This document shows positions 40,379 through 49,028 of a stretch of DNA of 64,000 nucleotides, piece by piece. The notes under the pieces are model-generated. The model did no database searches and was not told the DNA's origin. It saw nothing but the letters and a program-made list of their open reading frames with translations. Numbering within the stretch: the first letter of the stretch is position 1; every line of letters starts with the position of its first letter. Position numbers and translations under genes: made by a program. The stretch comes from an uncultured Oscillospiraceae bacterium (GTDB lineage: Bacteria > Bacillota > Clostridia > Oscillospirales > Oscillospiraceae): assembly GCA_910579775.1 (NCBI GenBank), contig CAJTUE010000007.1, forward strand, positions 1 through 64,000, given 5' to 3'.

Positions 40379-43300
40379 TTACTCCATCGCCACCGTGCTT
40401 CCGTCCTCGCCAGCAGAAACGATGATGTTCTGGCTGAACCGCGCCTTCATAGTGGGGTCGTGGCTGATCGCCAAAATCCGCATATCCGGGTTTCTGGTCG
40501 CCATGCTCACCAGGGCGTCAGCGTAGGCCTCTGTACCGTCGCCGTCCAGGAAGGGCGGCTCATCAATGAACAGCATACCGAGCTGTACCCCGGCCCTCCG
40601 AGCCTTCACGTCCGCCAGTCCCAGGGTGACGGCCAGGGCGATCTTGACCTTCTCGCCGCCGCTGTGGGACTGGTAGGGCCGCGTCCCGCCGGCCAGGGTA
40701 TTGATCCAGACCTCCAGGCTGTTCACGATCTGCTTCGTGCTCTTCTGCTCCCTCTCGGTGCGGATGTCAACCGCCATCCGGCCCCCGGTCATAGCGGCCA
40801 GAATGTCGTTGCTCTGCCGCATGATCTCAGGTACGACGCCTCGGATAATCATGTACTGAATCCCGTCGATCCCGAAGGCCTGGGCGAGGGTGGCGTAGTC
40901 GTTCAGGGTGATCGCCGCACCCTCAGCCTCCCGGCGGAGGGCCGCGCTATTTTCCTCGGCCTCGGTGATGGTCTCCAGCTTGGAGGAGATCGCGCCGCGC
41001 TCCGACGCAATCTCCGTCAGGGTGTTCCTCTTCATCCTGATTGAAGCATCCAGGCGAAGGAAGCCACTGGGCGGATCGGGGATGCGGTCAGCGGCCTCTA
41101 TGGCCTCTCCTTGGGCCTTGGCCCACTTCTCTTCCAGGTCAGCGACCTCCCTTTGAAGGCTCTCGATCTGGGGGGCCAGGGCCTCCGCTGTTGCCTGGTT
41201 CGTCTGGCAGGGGCCCAGCATATCCGCCAGCTCCTTGAGCCGGGGGATCGCGTCATACAGGCGCTCATACTCCTCCAGGGCGGGGGAAAGGGCCTTCTGC
41301 TCCTCCTGGAGCTCTTTCATATGAGCCTCAGCCCCCGCGATGTTCTCCCGCTCAAGGTCGATGTTGCGGGCGATCTCCTCCAGCTTTGCTTCGGCGGCGG
41401 AGAGCTGGGGGGCCAAATCGGCGACGGCCTGGAGGCGCTTCCGCTCCGCCTCGATGTCCATGAGGATAGCCATAGGATCACCTATGGCCTCCTCGGCGGC
41501 CTTTGCCTCCTCGAAGATGCGGGTCAGACGCCCGCCCTCCTCCACACCGTAGGCCTCGGCTTTCTTAATCTCTTCCTCCAGGGCCGGAATGTCTCGCTTG
41601 GCCTTAGTGGCGGAAGCCAGGAACTTACAGGAAGCCCCATCCGGGATCGGGCAACCGCTGTTCTCCAGCTTCTCCGCCTCTCCCTTGAGAATGATGAGGC
41701 GGTTCTTCAAGTTGCTGATATGGAGGCGGCTGTCCGAAAGGAAGGTATCGAGATCGGCCTTCGCCTTCCGGCGGGCCTCGGAGGCCGCTTTGAGCTGTTC
41801 GGACTTCGCTTTGGCCTCTTCCACCCTGGGGCCGATGGTCGCAAGGGCAGATATGGCCGCGTCGATCTCATCACTCCGTGCCATGATCTCCTCATACTGC
41901 ATCCGGCTACTTTCAAGGCGGTTGATCTCTCCCTGCGCCTTCCCCGCCTGAGCGGCGCAGTTCTGAATAGCATTTGACAGCTCTTTATCCCTGTCACGCT
42001 GGGGGGCCAGCTCATCCAGGCGGCGACGGGTCGCCTCCAGGTCATCGGCGGCCTTCTGGGCCTCCTCAATGCCTCTGGTTCCAGCCAGAGCGGCATCACG
42101 CCGCATCTTGATTTTCCCCAGCTCGGCGGCTTTGGCGTCCCGCGATTCGGCGTACTCAATGGCCTTGGCCTTCTTCTCCTCCGCCTGTTTCACGATCTCT
42201 TCGCGGAGGGCGGCGGCGGCATCGGCGGCTCTCTGGGCCTCCTCCAGCTCGTTCACCTCACGATCCAGCTCCTCAGCCTGGGCTGCCAGTTCAGCATCCC
42301 TCGCCCGGAGCTGGTCTTTCTGGTCAATCTGATCCGCCAGCATCCCGATCTTGGTCTGGAGGGCGGCGATCTCCCGGCGCTTCTCGGTGGCGGCGGCGCG
42401 TGCCCCCTCCTCCATGCGGGTGTAGATTTCCAGCCCCAGAAGTGCGCTCAGAACCTCCATCCGCCGGTCACTGTCTGCATCCAGGAACAGGCCGTAGGCG
42501 TCCTGGCGGATCAGGGCGATGGAACAGAATGTGTTGCAGTCCATACCCAGGAGGCGGATAATCCGCTCCTGGGTCAACTTCATGGTGGTGTCGCTCTCAT
42601 CTTCCCAGGCCTCGGTCTCTGTGTTGAACCGCTGGAGGGCCAGGGTGCCCCGGCCCGACTTGGTGCGGGTGCGGATCACCCTGTACTCCTGGCCGCCCAG
42701 GCTGAAGGCGAAGGTGATCGCTCCGCTCTTGGTGCCATCGCGAACCCAGCCGCCCACGTCCTCCTTGCGGGTCTGCTCGAAGAGACAGTCGGCTATGGCG
42801 TCCATGAACAGGGAGGATTTTCCGACGCCGTTCTGACCGTTCACCATCGCCATGTGTACCGGCTCGAAGTCAAAGGCGGCATCGGTATAGCTCCGATAAT
42901 TCTTGACCTCGACGCTCCGGGGGATAAAGGCCCCGGCGTGTTTCCCGTCGTCCCGCCCATCATCGGCCTTCTTGATGATGGGGGCGGCCAGCTCCATGAG
43001 GCGGGCGGCGCGATCCCCGGTGATGTCATTCGCCTCCAGCCAGCGGCTCAGGCACTCCGCCGGCCCGTCGTGCTCGGTGAGCTGATCCTTCGCTTCCAGG
43101 GTCTCGATGTCCTCCGGGGTGATCTCAGCCACCCAAAAGGCCCCAGCGGCCATGATCTGCTTCTGGAGCTCTGCCCGGTTGAAAGCCTTGTCCTGTTCGG
43201 CGGTGCAACTGTACCGCACCCGGACAATGGCCTCATGTGCTCCGGCGGGGGGCGTGTACTCCCCGGCGGTGATGAAGTCGGCCACCTCGGCCTCCTTCAT

Positions 43301-44170
43301 ACGGATCGTGAAGTGCGCCCTCTCCGGGGCGGGCTCAAAGGTGCTGACGACGTTCCCCCGGTTCTCCGGGTCGATTTCATGTAACCAGAAGCCGTGTTCC
43401 ACCCCCTCATCGTTGAAGGTGAGCTGGTTCGGGCTCCCGCAATAATAGGCGGGGGTGGTGCTCACCAACTTCTGGGGCTTGTGGATATGGCCGAAACAGG
43501 CCAGGTCTACCCGCGCGGCGTCAATGACAGAGGGGAGGATCACCACATCCTGACCGGCCAGGAACGTGCTCCCGTTGTCAGCCTCGCTCCCGCTGACAGT
43601 GTAGTGGGCCACCATCACCGCCGGGAGGTTGGGGTTAAGCTGGGTCGCAAGGCCCATGATGGTGTCATTGATGAGGGCCGTTGCGTTGCGGTTCTCCGCC
43701 TCCTTGTCGGCGCCGGGGCAGAACAGGCGGAGGCGGGCCTTGTCAAAGCCTGGGACAGCGAGGATGCACACCTTCCCCGCCGAGGTCGTGACCTCCTCCA
43801 CTCCGGGCATCGTGAAGATGTGGAGGTTGGGGAGGCCTTCGGTGGCCTTCCTGATGACCTCAAAGGCCCTGGGGTTGTCGTGGTTCATGGTGCCAAACAA
43901 AAGAACTACCTGGTCGCTGTACTCACACAGCGGGCGGATAAGCCGATCCAGAGCGTCATTGACATCCTCCAGGGCCGTGTCGGCCCACACGCGGGAACGG
44001 TTGAAGAGATCGCCCGCGACGATGGAGAGATGAGGGCCCTGCTCCCTCGCCTTCCAAACGATGTAGTCCATGCACCTGAGCGTGTCTTGGCGGCGGAGGT
44101 TGTCACCGTCTCTGGTGGGGCCCGCCAGATCGCCCAGGTGGATGTCGCCGGTATGCAGAACTCTAATCAT
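40379..44170 (-). CDS. SbcD-SbcC fusion: nuclease and SMC-like ATPase in one chain
   Basis: A 1263-residue protein. Residues 1-410 are the SbcD/Mre11-type metallophosphoesterase (GDIHLGD, GDLFNR, GTMNHD, VAHYTVSG, GHIHKP). Residues 430-1263 are SbcC/Rad50: Walker A NGQNGVGKSS near 452, long coiled coils, signature SHSGGEKVKIALAV, Walker B LGMLFIDEPPF and ISHDPTMKA. The hook at the coiled-coil tip is GCPIPDGASC, a C-x7-C instead of the usual CxxC. In most bacteria and in T4 the two are separate genes. It processes DNA ends and hairpins. GGAGG is 7 bases from the ATG. Confidence 0.9.
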   Translation of the reverse strand: MIRVLHTGDIHLGDLAGPTRDGDNLRRQDTLRCMDYIVWKAREQGPHLSIVAGDLFNRSRVWADTALEDVNDALDRLIRPLCEYSDQVVLLFGTMNHDNPRAFEVIRKATEGLPNLHIFTMPGVEEVTTSAGKVCILAVPGFDKARLRLFCPGADKEAENRNATALINDTIMGLATQLNPNLPAVMVAHYTVSGSEADNGSTFLAGQDVVILPSVIDAARVDLACFGHIHKPQKLVSTTPAYYCGSPNQLTFNDEGVEHGFWLHEIDPENRGNVVSTFEPAPERAHFTIRMKEAEVADFITAGEYTPPAGAHEAIVRVRYSCTAEQDKAFNRAELQKQIMAAGAFWVAEITPEDIETLEAKDQLTEHDGPAECLSRWLEANDITGDRAARLMELAAPIIKKADDGRDDGKHAGAFIPRSVEVKNYRSYTDAAFDFEPVHMAMVNGQNGVGKSSLFMDAIADCLFEQTRKEDVGGWVRDGTKSGAITFAFSLGGQEYRVIRTRTKSGRGTLALQRFNTETEAWEDESDTTMKLTQERIIRLLGMDCNTFCSIALIRQDAYGLFLDADSDRRMEVLSALLGLEIYTRMEEGARAAATEKRREIAALQTKIGMLADQIDQKDQLRARDAELAAQAEELDREVNELEEAQRAADAAAALREEIVKQAEEKKAKAIEYAESRDAKAAELGKIKMRRDAALAGTRGIEEAQKAADDLEATRRRLDELAPQRDRDKELSNAIQNCAAQAGKAQGEINRLESSRMQYEEIMARSDEIDAAISALATIGPRVEEAKAKSEQLKAASEARRKAKADLDTFLSDSRLHISNLKNRLIILKGEAEKLENSGCPIPDGASCKFLASATKAKRDIPALEEEIKKAEAYGVEEGGRLTRIFEEAKAAEEAIGDPMAILMDIEAERKRLQAVADLAPQLSAAEAKLEEIARNIDLERENIAGAEAHMKELQEEQKALSPALEEYERLYDAIPRLKELADMLGPCQTNQATAEALAPQIESLQREVADLEEKWAKAQGEAIEAADRIPDPPSGFLRLDASIRMKRNTLTEIASERGAISSKLETITEAEENSAALRREAEGAAITLNDYATLAQAFGIDGIQYMIIRGVVPEIMRQSNDILAAMTGGRMAVDIRTEREQKSTKQIVNSLEVWINTLAGGTRPYQSHSGGEKVKIALAVTLGLADVKARRAGVQLGMLFIDEPPFLDGDGTEAYADALVSMATRNPDMRILAISHDPTMKARFSQNIIVSAGEDGSTVAME

Positions 44171-45207
44171 CTCCGCCCCTCCTTCCTCGCCTGATCTTGG
44201 CATCTCAGGCACAGGACATCTCCGAACTGCCTCTGGCTATATCCGGCGATGTCCTCAGGGTTCCACACCCGCCCGGATTTCTGATCCTTCGTCCTCGCAA
44301 TCTCTTTCCCGCACCGGGAACAGTAGATACCGTGGGGTTCTTCCTCCTCCGGGGGCCAATCCCCGCCGGGGGAGTTTTCCCAGGGCAACAGCTCTTCCGG
44401 CTCCTCCGGGGGATCGGGCCAGCCCTGACCGCCTCCCGGCTCATCAGGGTATTCCGGGATTTCCTGTGTCTCCTGAGCGGGCAGGAGGGCCACGCCAGGA
44501 GCGGCGGGCGTCTCAAAGAGCATACCCATACTCTGGAGATAGCTCCCGGCCACCGCTTGCTTGATCTCCGGGGCGTCCAGGTTGGGCACGATCCGGGCCA
44601 CCACAAAGGGCTTCTTGAGGTCTTCCATCTGGTATGTGCCCGCCAGGCCCAGGGCCGCCCGGATCGCCCGCATGAAGGCCTTACTCTCCGCCATAGCGGT
44701 TCTGTGGGGGAGAAAGCGCCTGTACTGCTGACCCTGCATCCCGTCCTTCATGGTGGCGGCCTCCACGGTGCAGTCGATCTCCTTCGTAGCCTTCATCAGA
44801 CGGAACCCGCCGGAGGGCTCAGGAACCCGGATCGTGACGGTGACAGCGACATCGTGGACGTGCTCGCAGTTGCCACACACCCTGGGCTTGCCGGTGGCGC
44901 GGGCCATCTCAATACACCGCTGACAGCCCTCAGTCCGTCCGGGGGTAGTGTCCACGATGCTGATATTCGCGGCGGCGGCCAGCTTCATGCCGCCCACCTT
45001 CGTGATCGCCCAGGCCTTACAGGACTTCTCGAAGTAGATGTCCTTGCTGGGGCCGCTATTTTCCGTGTTCTGTCTGGTGTCGAGCTGAACCTCGGAAACG
45101 ACGATTCTCTGGAGGTTGGAGGCCGCTTGCATGGTCGTCACCGGCACCAGGACGTTGAACTTCTCGCGGGGGTATTTGTTGAGCTGGATAATGTCATGGC
45201 ATTCCAT
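44167..45207 (-). CDS. Putative phage recombination protein
   Basis: A 346-residue protein. The core has VGGMKLAAAANISIVD, RTAMAESKAFMRAIRAALGL and a Cys cluster (GCQRCIE, VCGNCEHV). The C-terminal third is Pro/Glu-rich with two C-x2-C pairs (YCSRCGKE, CLRCQDQ). The AESKAFMRAIRAALGL type of motif is found in single-strand annealing proteins, and the neighbour is SbcDC-like, so a recombinase or annealing role is likely but unproven. It overlaps the next gene by four bases. Confidence 0.5.
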   Translation of the reverse strand: MECHDIIQLNKYPREKFNVLVPVTTMQAASNLQRIVVSEVQLDTRQNTENSGPSKDIYFEKSCKAWAITKVGGMKLAAAANISIVDTTPGRTEGCQRCIEMARATGKPRVCGNCEHVHDVAVTVTIRVPEPSGGFRLMKATKEIDCTVEAATMKDGMQGQQYRRFLPHRTAMAESKAFMRAIRAALGLAGTYQMEDLKKPFVVARIVPNLDAPEIKQAVAGSYLQSMGMLFETPAAPGVALLPAQETQEIPEYPDEPGGGQGWPDPPEEPEELLPWENSPGGDWPPEEEEPHGIYCSRCGKEIARTKDQKSGRVWNPEDIAGYSQRQFGDVLCLRCQDQARKEGRR

Positions 45208-45225
45208 AATCTTTCTCCTTTCGGC

Positions 45226-45254
45226 TTGACAGGGGCCCGGAGAAGTGGTATTAT
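45226..45254 (+). promoter_or_regulatory. Near-consensus plus-strand promoter inside the early operon
   Basis: -35 TTGACA (45226-45231), 17-base spacer, extended -10 TGG-TATTAT (45249-45254). It is one of the best promoters in the window and points against all surrounding genes. It lies in the 59-base gap between the recombination gene start and the regulator gene stop. Confidence 0.75.
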
Positions 45255-45260
45255 GATCTC

Positions 45261-45312
45261 GGTTAGTTATTTCCGTTGGGTCGTCCCCGTTGCTCCGGGG
45301 GCGGCCCTTCCA
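45261..45312 (+). ncRNA. Predicted short antisense / trans-acting RNA
   Basis: The predicted start at 45261 gives an RNA beginning GGTTAGTTATTTCC, followed by a 12-bp stem (45278-45289 with 45296-45307, two G-U pairs) and a weak T-tract (TTCCACTTTCC). The first 14 bases can pair with the GGAGATAACTAACC leader of two phage genes (46714 and 48804) and with variants at 38227 and 33307. It is also antisense to the 3' end of the regulator gene at 45267-45764. Only the promoter and structure are seen; the RNA is inferred. Confidence 0.5.
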
Positions 45313-45764
45313 CTTTCCAGGCCTATGAGCATGATGTCATTGATTCCCTCCTCCAGCTTGCGGAGGAAGGCCAGGGCCTTTTCAAACTCCGCCCTCTCTG
45401 AGGCGTCGATCACCCCGTCAAAGGCGATCTCCTCAAGGCGGTTCGCTACCCCCTGCCCCTCGGCGATGAGCCGCCGGATGCGGAGGGTGGCGTGGGGAAG
45501 CTCCCGATCTGTCACCGTCTTCCCCATCTTCTTCCCCACCGGGCACCCGGCACAATACCGGGGAAGGATGTCCGGGGCGTTGTAGCACTCAGCATAGGTC
45601 ACGATGTCGTCCGGGGTGAGCTCGATGTCCCCGCGCTCATGCCGCCCAATGGTTTCCGGCGAGAACGGAACACGGGTCGCCGCCGTTCCCCTGCTGACAA
45701 ATCCGGCCTCTACTCTTGCCTCCCGCAGATATGCGGGGGGCTCTTTTATTGCCGCAGTAGGCAT
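45267..45764 (-). CDS. XRE-type phage regulator
   Basis: A 165-residue protein with an N-terminal helix-turn-helix (EARVEAGFVSRGTAATRV, then SPETIGRHERGDIEL), a Cys pair (RYCAGCPVG) and a helical C-terminus. It could be an early regulator of the recombination genes. It lies 44 bases from the previous gene and is overlapped at its 3' end by a plus-strand RNA candidate. Confidence 0.75.
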   Translation of the reverse strand: MPTAAIKEPPAYLREARVEAGFVSRGTAATRVPFSPETIGRHERGDIELTPDDIVTYAECYNAPDILPRYCAGCPVGKKMGKTVTDRELPHATLRIRRLIAEGQGVANRLEEIAFDGVIDASERAEFEKALAFLRKLEEGINDIMLIGLESGRAAPGATGTTQRK

Positions 45765-45808
45765 TCAGTCTTCTCCCCTTTCTGGTACAATGGGATCATG
45801 GCGGGGGG

Positions 45809-46714
45809 CTACGCCGCCGGGGCAATCGCCTTGATCCGGCGGGCGGCCCGGAAGGCGTTGTCGGTCAGTTGCCGTTGCCATGCACCCTGAGAAGGTGCCC
45901 AGCGGAAGCCCTCGCCCTTGAGCTCGGCCCGAAGGTCAGCGTCCGGCTTCTCATCGAAGAAGATCTGGAGGCGGTTCTCGGTGGTGTTGACCTCCACCCT
46001 TCCGCCGTCGAACTCCCAGCCCCCGGCGTCCCCCTTCTCCTTCTGCTTCTTGAGGGCGGCGATCCGCTCCCGGATGCGGTGGATGTTGGCGTTGTTGTTG
46101 GAAAGCGCGAAGGCCGGATAGCCAACACGGCCCATGAAGTCCGGCTCCCGGAGGGCCTTGATGTCCTCCGGCGAGTAGCCCAGCTCTTTCAGCTTGGCGT
46201 CCCCCGCCTGGGTGTCCTTCATGCGGATCGCGGCGTTGGCGGCCTTCATGCGCTCCTGGGCCTTCTCCAGGGAGGTGAGCTTCCGCCTCAGCTTCTCCAG
46301 GGCGTCAGGATCGTCCCCGCTGATACCGCCCAGGCCAACGCCCCTGATCTTCTCAAGGATTCCATGGATTTCCTGATACTCCCGGTGGTTCTTGTCGTCG
46401 GCGGCGTTCTGCTTCTCCTTCTTCCGTATCGGGAAGTTGGAGGGGCCAGCGACCAGCACTGACGGGCACCGGGTCATAATCTCATAGTGCTTGTTCAGGT
46501 TCTCCGCCAGCTTGCGGGCGTAGAGGTCAAGGAGGTGGTCGATCTTCTCATGGTACATGGGATCAACCCGGCGCTTCTGCCGCTCGGCGATCTCCACGGC
46601 CCGGTCAACCTGGGCCCGGTAGTCAGCGGTGGCACTCCCCTCCTTGTAGTCGGAATAGCTCATCATCTCCTTGGCCCTGCGGGCCATGCTCTCGTTGATT
46701 GTGTAGTAGGTCAT
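45809..46714 (-). CDS. Early phage protein with DUF3560-like C-terminus
   Basis: A 301-residue basic protein with coiled-coil parts and a C-terminal domain GEGFRWAPSQGAWQRQLTDN, a motif shared with DUF3560 and related polyvalent-protein domains of mobile elements. The function is unknown. Its ATG directly follows the shared leader GGAGATAACTAACC. Confidence 0.65.
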   Translation of the reverse strand: MTYYTINESMARRAKEMMSYSDYKEGSATADYRAQVDRAVEIAERQKRRVDPMYHEKIDHLLDLYARKLAENLNKHYEIMTRCPSVLVAGPSNFPIRKKEKQNAADDKNHREYQEIHGILEKIRGVGLGGISGDDPDALEKLRRKLTSLEKAQERMKAANAAIRMKDTQAGDAKLKELGYSPEDIKALREPDFMGRVGYPAFALSNNNANIHRIRERIAALKKQKEKGDAGGWEFDGGRVEVNTTENRLQIFFDEKPDADLRAELKGEGFRWAPSQGAWQRQLTDNAFRAARRIKAIAPAA

Positions 46715-46735
46715 GGTTAGTTATCTCCTTTCAGC

Positions 46736-46894
46736 TCAGGAGGCAACGGCAACAGCGGCCAGCCTCTCACGCACAGACTCCTTCTCAGCGGCAGCCTTGA
46801 CCGCCTCCTCACGATCTTGGCAGTCGCAACGCTCGCCGGGGTCAAGGGCACACCCACAGATCGGGCACTTGCGGAAGTAGGTTCCTCTACTCAC
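46736..46894 (-). CDS. Small zinc-ribbon-like protein
   Basis: A 52-residue protein starting at GTG 46894 with AGGAGG 8 bases upstream: SRGTYFRKCPICGCALD then ERCDCQ. Four cysteines (C-x2-C-x-C and C-x-C) suggest zinc binding. It overlaps the preceding gene by 8 bases. Confidence 0.6.
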   Translation of the reverse strand: MSRGTYFRKCPICGCALDPGERCDCQDREEAVKAAAEKESVRERLAAVAVAS

Positions 46895-47162
46895 GGTCTT
46901 CTCCTCCTTTCTCGACGGGAAGCGTCCATCCCCTTGCCTTCCAGCCCGTCCAGAACAGGATAGCGGCACAGGTGGGGATGCTGACGATCCCGGCGGTATC
47001 TACCTGGAACTGGGCCACATCCACGGCCAACAGCACCAGGCGGGCGGTCATCATAGCGGCCAGGGCCAGCAGAGACAGGCGGGCATAGAGCCTCCAGGCC
47101 CGCCGCCTCCGGCGCTTCTTGAGGGCGGCCACCACATCAAAGGTCATATACTCAGTCTTCAT
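46887..47162 (-). CDS. Small membrane protein
   Basis: A 91-residue protein with a basic N-terminal part (KKRRRRRAWRLYARL) and two hydrophobic segments (about 29-47 and 57-72). Unknown function; in early regions such proteins often act in exclusion or membrane anchoring. Confidence 0.6.
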   Translation of the reverse strand: MKTEYMTFDVVAALKKRRRRRAWRLYARLSLLALAAMMTARLVLLAVDVAQFQVDTAGIVSIPTCAAILFWTGWKARGWTLPVEKGGEDRE

Positions 47163-47174
47163 AGCCTCTCCTCC

Positions 47175-47405
47175 CTACGCCGTCCGGGCCTTCTTCGGGA
47201 GGGGCGGGGTGCTCTCCAGGCCGAACCGTTGATCGAAATACTTTCGGCTCACCCGCCCCTGACAGGTGAAGATCCCGTTCTCCTCCAGCTCGGCGTTGAG
47301 CTGGGCCATGATCTTATAGGCCTTCGACTTCTCATAGCCCAGGATTCTCATAACGTCATCCACGAAATAGAACATATCGCGGGCAGTCTTGACTTGGCTC
47401 GCCAT
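47175..47405 (-). CDS. Winged-helix / excisionase-like DNA-binding protein
   Basis: A 76-residue protein with DDVMRILGYEKSKAYKIMAQ, a helix-turn-helix, followed by a wing-like FTCQGRVSRKYFDQRFGL. This pattern is typical of excisionase-like proteins of Firmicute mobile elements. It could be the Xis of the element, though it lies 5 kb from the integrase. Confidence 0.65.
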   Translation of the reverse strand: MASQVKTARDMFYFVDDVMRILGYEKSKAYKIMAQLNAELEENGIFTCQGRVSRKYFDQRFGLESTPPLPKKARTA

Positions 47406-47408
47406 GGC

Positions 47409-47627
47409 TCAGGCTCCCTCCTTCTGTCGGCACGAATCCATATACTGCCGGACGATGGGAATGACCTCATGCCCAGCACATCGGCCCGTCCCGGCCTCAA
47501 TCAGGGTGGCGTACTTAACGCCCGCGGCATCTGCCAGTTCCTTGATCGTCATGCCCATCTGGGCGGTGAAGACGCGCACCTCGATTCCGAAGTCAGTCTT
47601 AGGCTTGATGTTGTTTCGCGTTCTCAC
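47409..47627 (-). CDS. Cro-like XRE regulator
   Basis: A 72-residue helix-turn-helix protein (GMTIKELADAAGVKYATLIEAG). It starts with GTG 47627 and has GGAGG at 7 bases. It is a candidate second regulator or small Cro. Three bases separate it from the excisionase-like gene. Confidence 0.65.
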   Translation of the reverse strand: MRTRNNIKPKTDFGIEVRVFTAQMGMTIKELADAAGVKYATLIEAGTGRCAGHEVIPIVRQYMDSCRQKEGA

Positions 47628-47693
47628 GTTGGTTCCTCCTTCCCGATTCCTTATAAATACGGCTTGTTTTTTGGGCGTCGGTTTGTTATACTG

Positions 47694-48122
47694 TTACCAG
47701 GTGTCCCTTTGGGGGACGAAGACGAAGGTGAAGTCGGCATCCACGGGATCGCAGGGCTCGCCTTCAAAGTCATCCCAGCATTTGGTGCAGATATGCGGCT
47801 CCCGGCCCTTCCTCGGATCGGTGTCCACATAGAGCCGTCCGTTGGTGAGGCATCGGTAAACCGGCCTGTCCCAGCTATCCCGCCCCAGGTGGACAAGGAG
47901 GAGCTGGCGGCAAGTGTGGGGGGCATGGGCGATCCCTACGGCATCCTGGATGTCGCCTGGAATCACTCTCCCGTAGAACCTGATCCCATTTGGGGTGATG
48001 AGCTCTCTGTCCCCGTCATCTCCTCGCGGAGGCCAGTAGGTAATCGGGGCGGCGTCACAGGCGGCAATCCCGCCCATTGTCCCGATGCGGATAATCTCAG
48101 CCCCGCAGTGTCGGCATTTCAT
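47694..48122 (-). CDS. Zinc-ribbon hypothetical protein
   Basis: A 142-residue protein starting MKCRHCGAEIIRIGTMGG, with C-x2-C at the start and CTKCWDD near the end. Contains CDAAPITYWP. Clostridia phages often carry this type in early regions. Function unknown. The start at 48122 is chosen because the longer frame overlaps the previous gene. Confidence 0.6.
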   Translation of the reverse strand: MKCRHCGAEIIRIGTMGGIAACDAAPITYWPPRGDDGDRELITPNGIRFYGRVIPGDIQDAVGIAHAPHTCRQLLLVHLGRDSWDRPVYRCLTNGRLYVDTDPRKGREPHICTKCWDDFEGEPCDPVDADFTFVFVPQRDTW

Positions 48123-48135
48123 GTCCCCACCCCCC

Positions 48136-48804
48136 TCAAACATCCATCGCCGTTCCGTGGTAGGCCCACCAGGAGCCCCGCCGCCGAAAGAGCTTAAAGC
48201 CGATGGTGAAGATCTGGCCGGTGCAATCGAAGGGGCTCGGCGTGGCCTCACAGTAGCGGTTAGCCTTGAACCACTCGGTAGCCTCCTCCTCGCTCCAGTC
48301 GTCCGGGATGGGCAGTTTCTCAACGGTGGTTACGGAATCCCCGCCGTTCCAGATCGCGAAGGGCTCAGTCGGGCGGCGGCAGAAGTTCCGAATTGCCCGC
48401 TTGACGGAGATCAGCTTCACGTTGGAGATGTCATCAGCCTCCTCCGCGATCTTCACGATCTCGAAGGCCACCCGGAGCTCGTGGCGGTTCCGGATCGTGG
48501 GCCAGGTGCGGGTCTTGAAGTAATACTTCCAGACCTCCAGCCGCTCCGCTTGCCGCATATTGAGCACCTTCTCAAGGGCCTTCTGAACCATGGGGGCATA
48601 CTCCCCCAGGTGCTCACGGCACCACTCCGGGTCTTCCTTGACCTTCACGGCCAGCCCCAGGTGTTGGGCGGCGGTCAGATCGTAGACCTTCTTTGTCACT
48701 CGATCCTGGGAGGCCTCGAATTCGGCGTTGCAGTAGCCATACAGGAACCCGGTGTGCCTTTTGCAGTTGTCGCGCTTGGCGCAGATTTCACAGCTCTTTT
48801 CCAT
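48136..48804 (-). CDS. Early phage hypothetical protein
   Basis: A 222-residue protein with an N-terminal Cys cluster (SCEICAKRDNCKRH) and a C-terminal part with PEPFAIWNGG-like beta strands. No recognised domain. Its ATG follows the shared leader GGAGATAACTAACC exactly. Confidence 0.6.
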   Translation of the reverse strand: MEKSCEICAKRDNCKRHTGFLYGYCNAEFEASQDRVTKKVYDLTAAQHLGLAVKVKEDPEWCREHLGEYAPMVQKALEKVLNMRQAERLEVWKYYFKTRTWPTIRNRHELRVAFEIVKIAEEADDISNVKLISVKRAIRNFCRRPTEPFAIWNGGDSVTTVEKLPIPDDWSEEEATEWFKANRYCEATPSPFDCTGQIFTIGFKLFRRRGSWWAYHGTAMDV

Positions 48805-48847
48805 GGTTAGTTATCTCCTTTCGCTTGCCGCCGTTGCCCCGGCGGGT

Positions 48848-49015
48848 TTACCGTTCCAATCGGCGGAGGAGGCACAGGTCTTCCTGATAGGCGTAGTGAC
48901 TTTGCCGCTCCTCCAGCTCCTCGATCAATTCGGCCTCATACTCTGCGGCCTCTCGTTCACAGCCGCACCGCTCAGAGAGTGGGGCCCCACAGTAGGGGCA
49001 AAACCGCTTCATCAT
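48848..49015 (-). CDS. Small zinc-ribbon-like protein
   Basis: A 55-residue protein, MMKRFCPYCGAPLSERCGCE followed by an acidic coiled coil. Similar in layout to the small protein at 46736. GGAGG lies 8 bases before its ATG. Confidence 0.6.
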   Translation of the reverse strand: MMKRFCPYCGAPLSERCGCEREAAEYEAELIEELEERQSHYAYQEDLCLLRRLER

Positions 49016-49028
49016 GTCGCCCACCTCC

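Noticed and set aside
45785..45830. TACAAT with short hairpin on the plus strand between two early genes
   Set aside because: No acceptable -35 and only a four-pair stem.
47664..47717. Third plus-strand promoter with hairpin (TTGTTT-17-TATACT)
   Set aside because: The -35 is poor, the hairpin has only five pairs and no T-run follows, so it is too weak to list as a feature.
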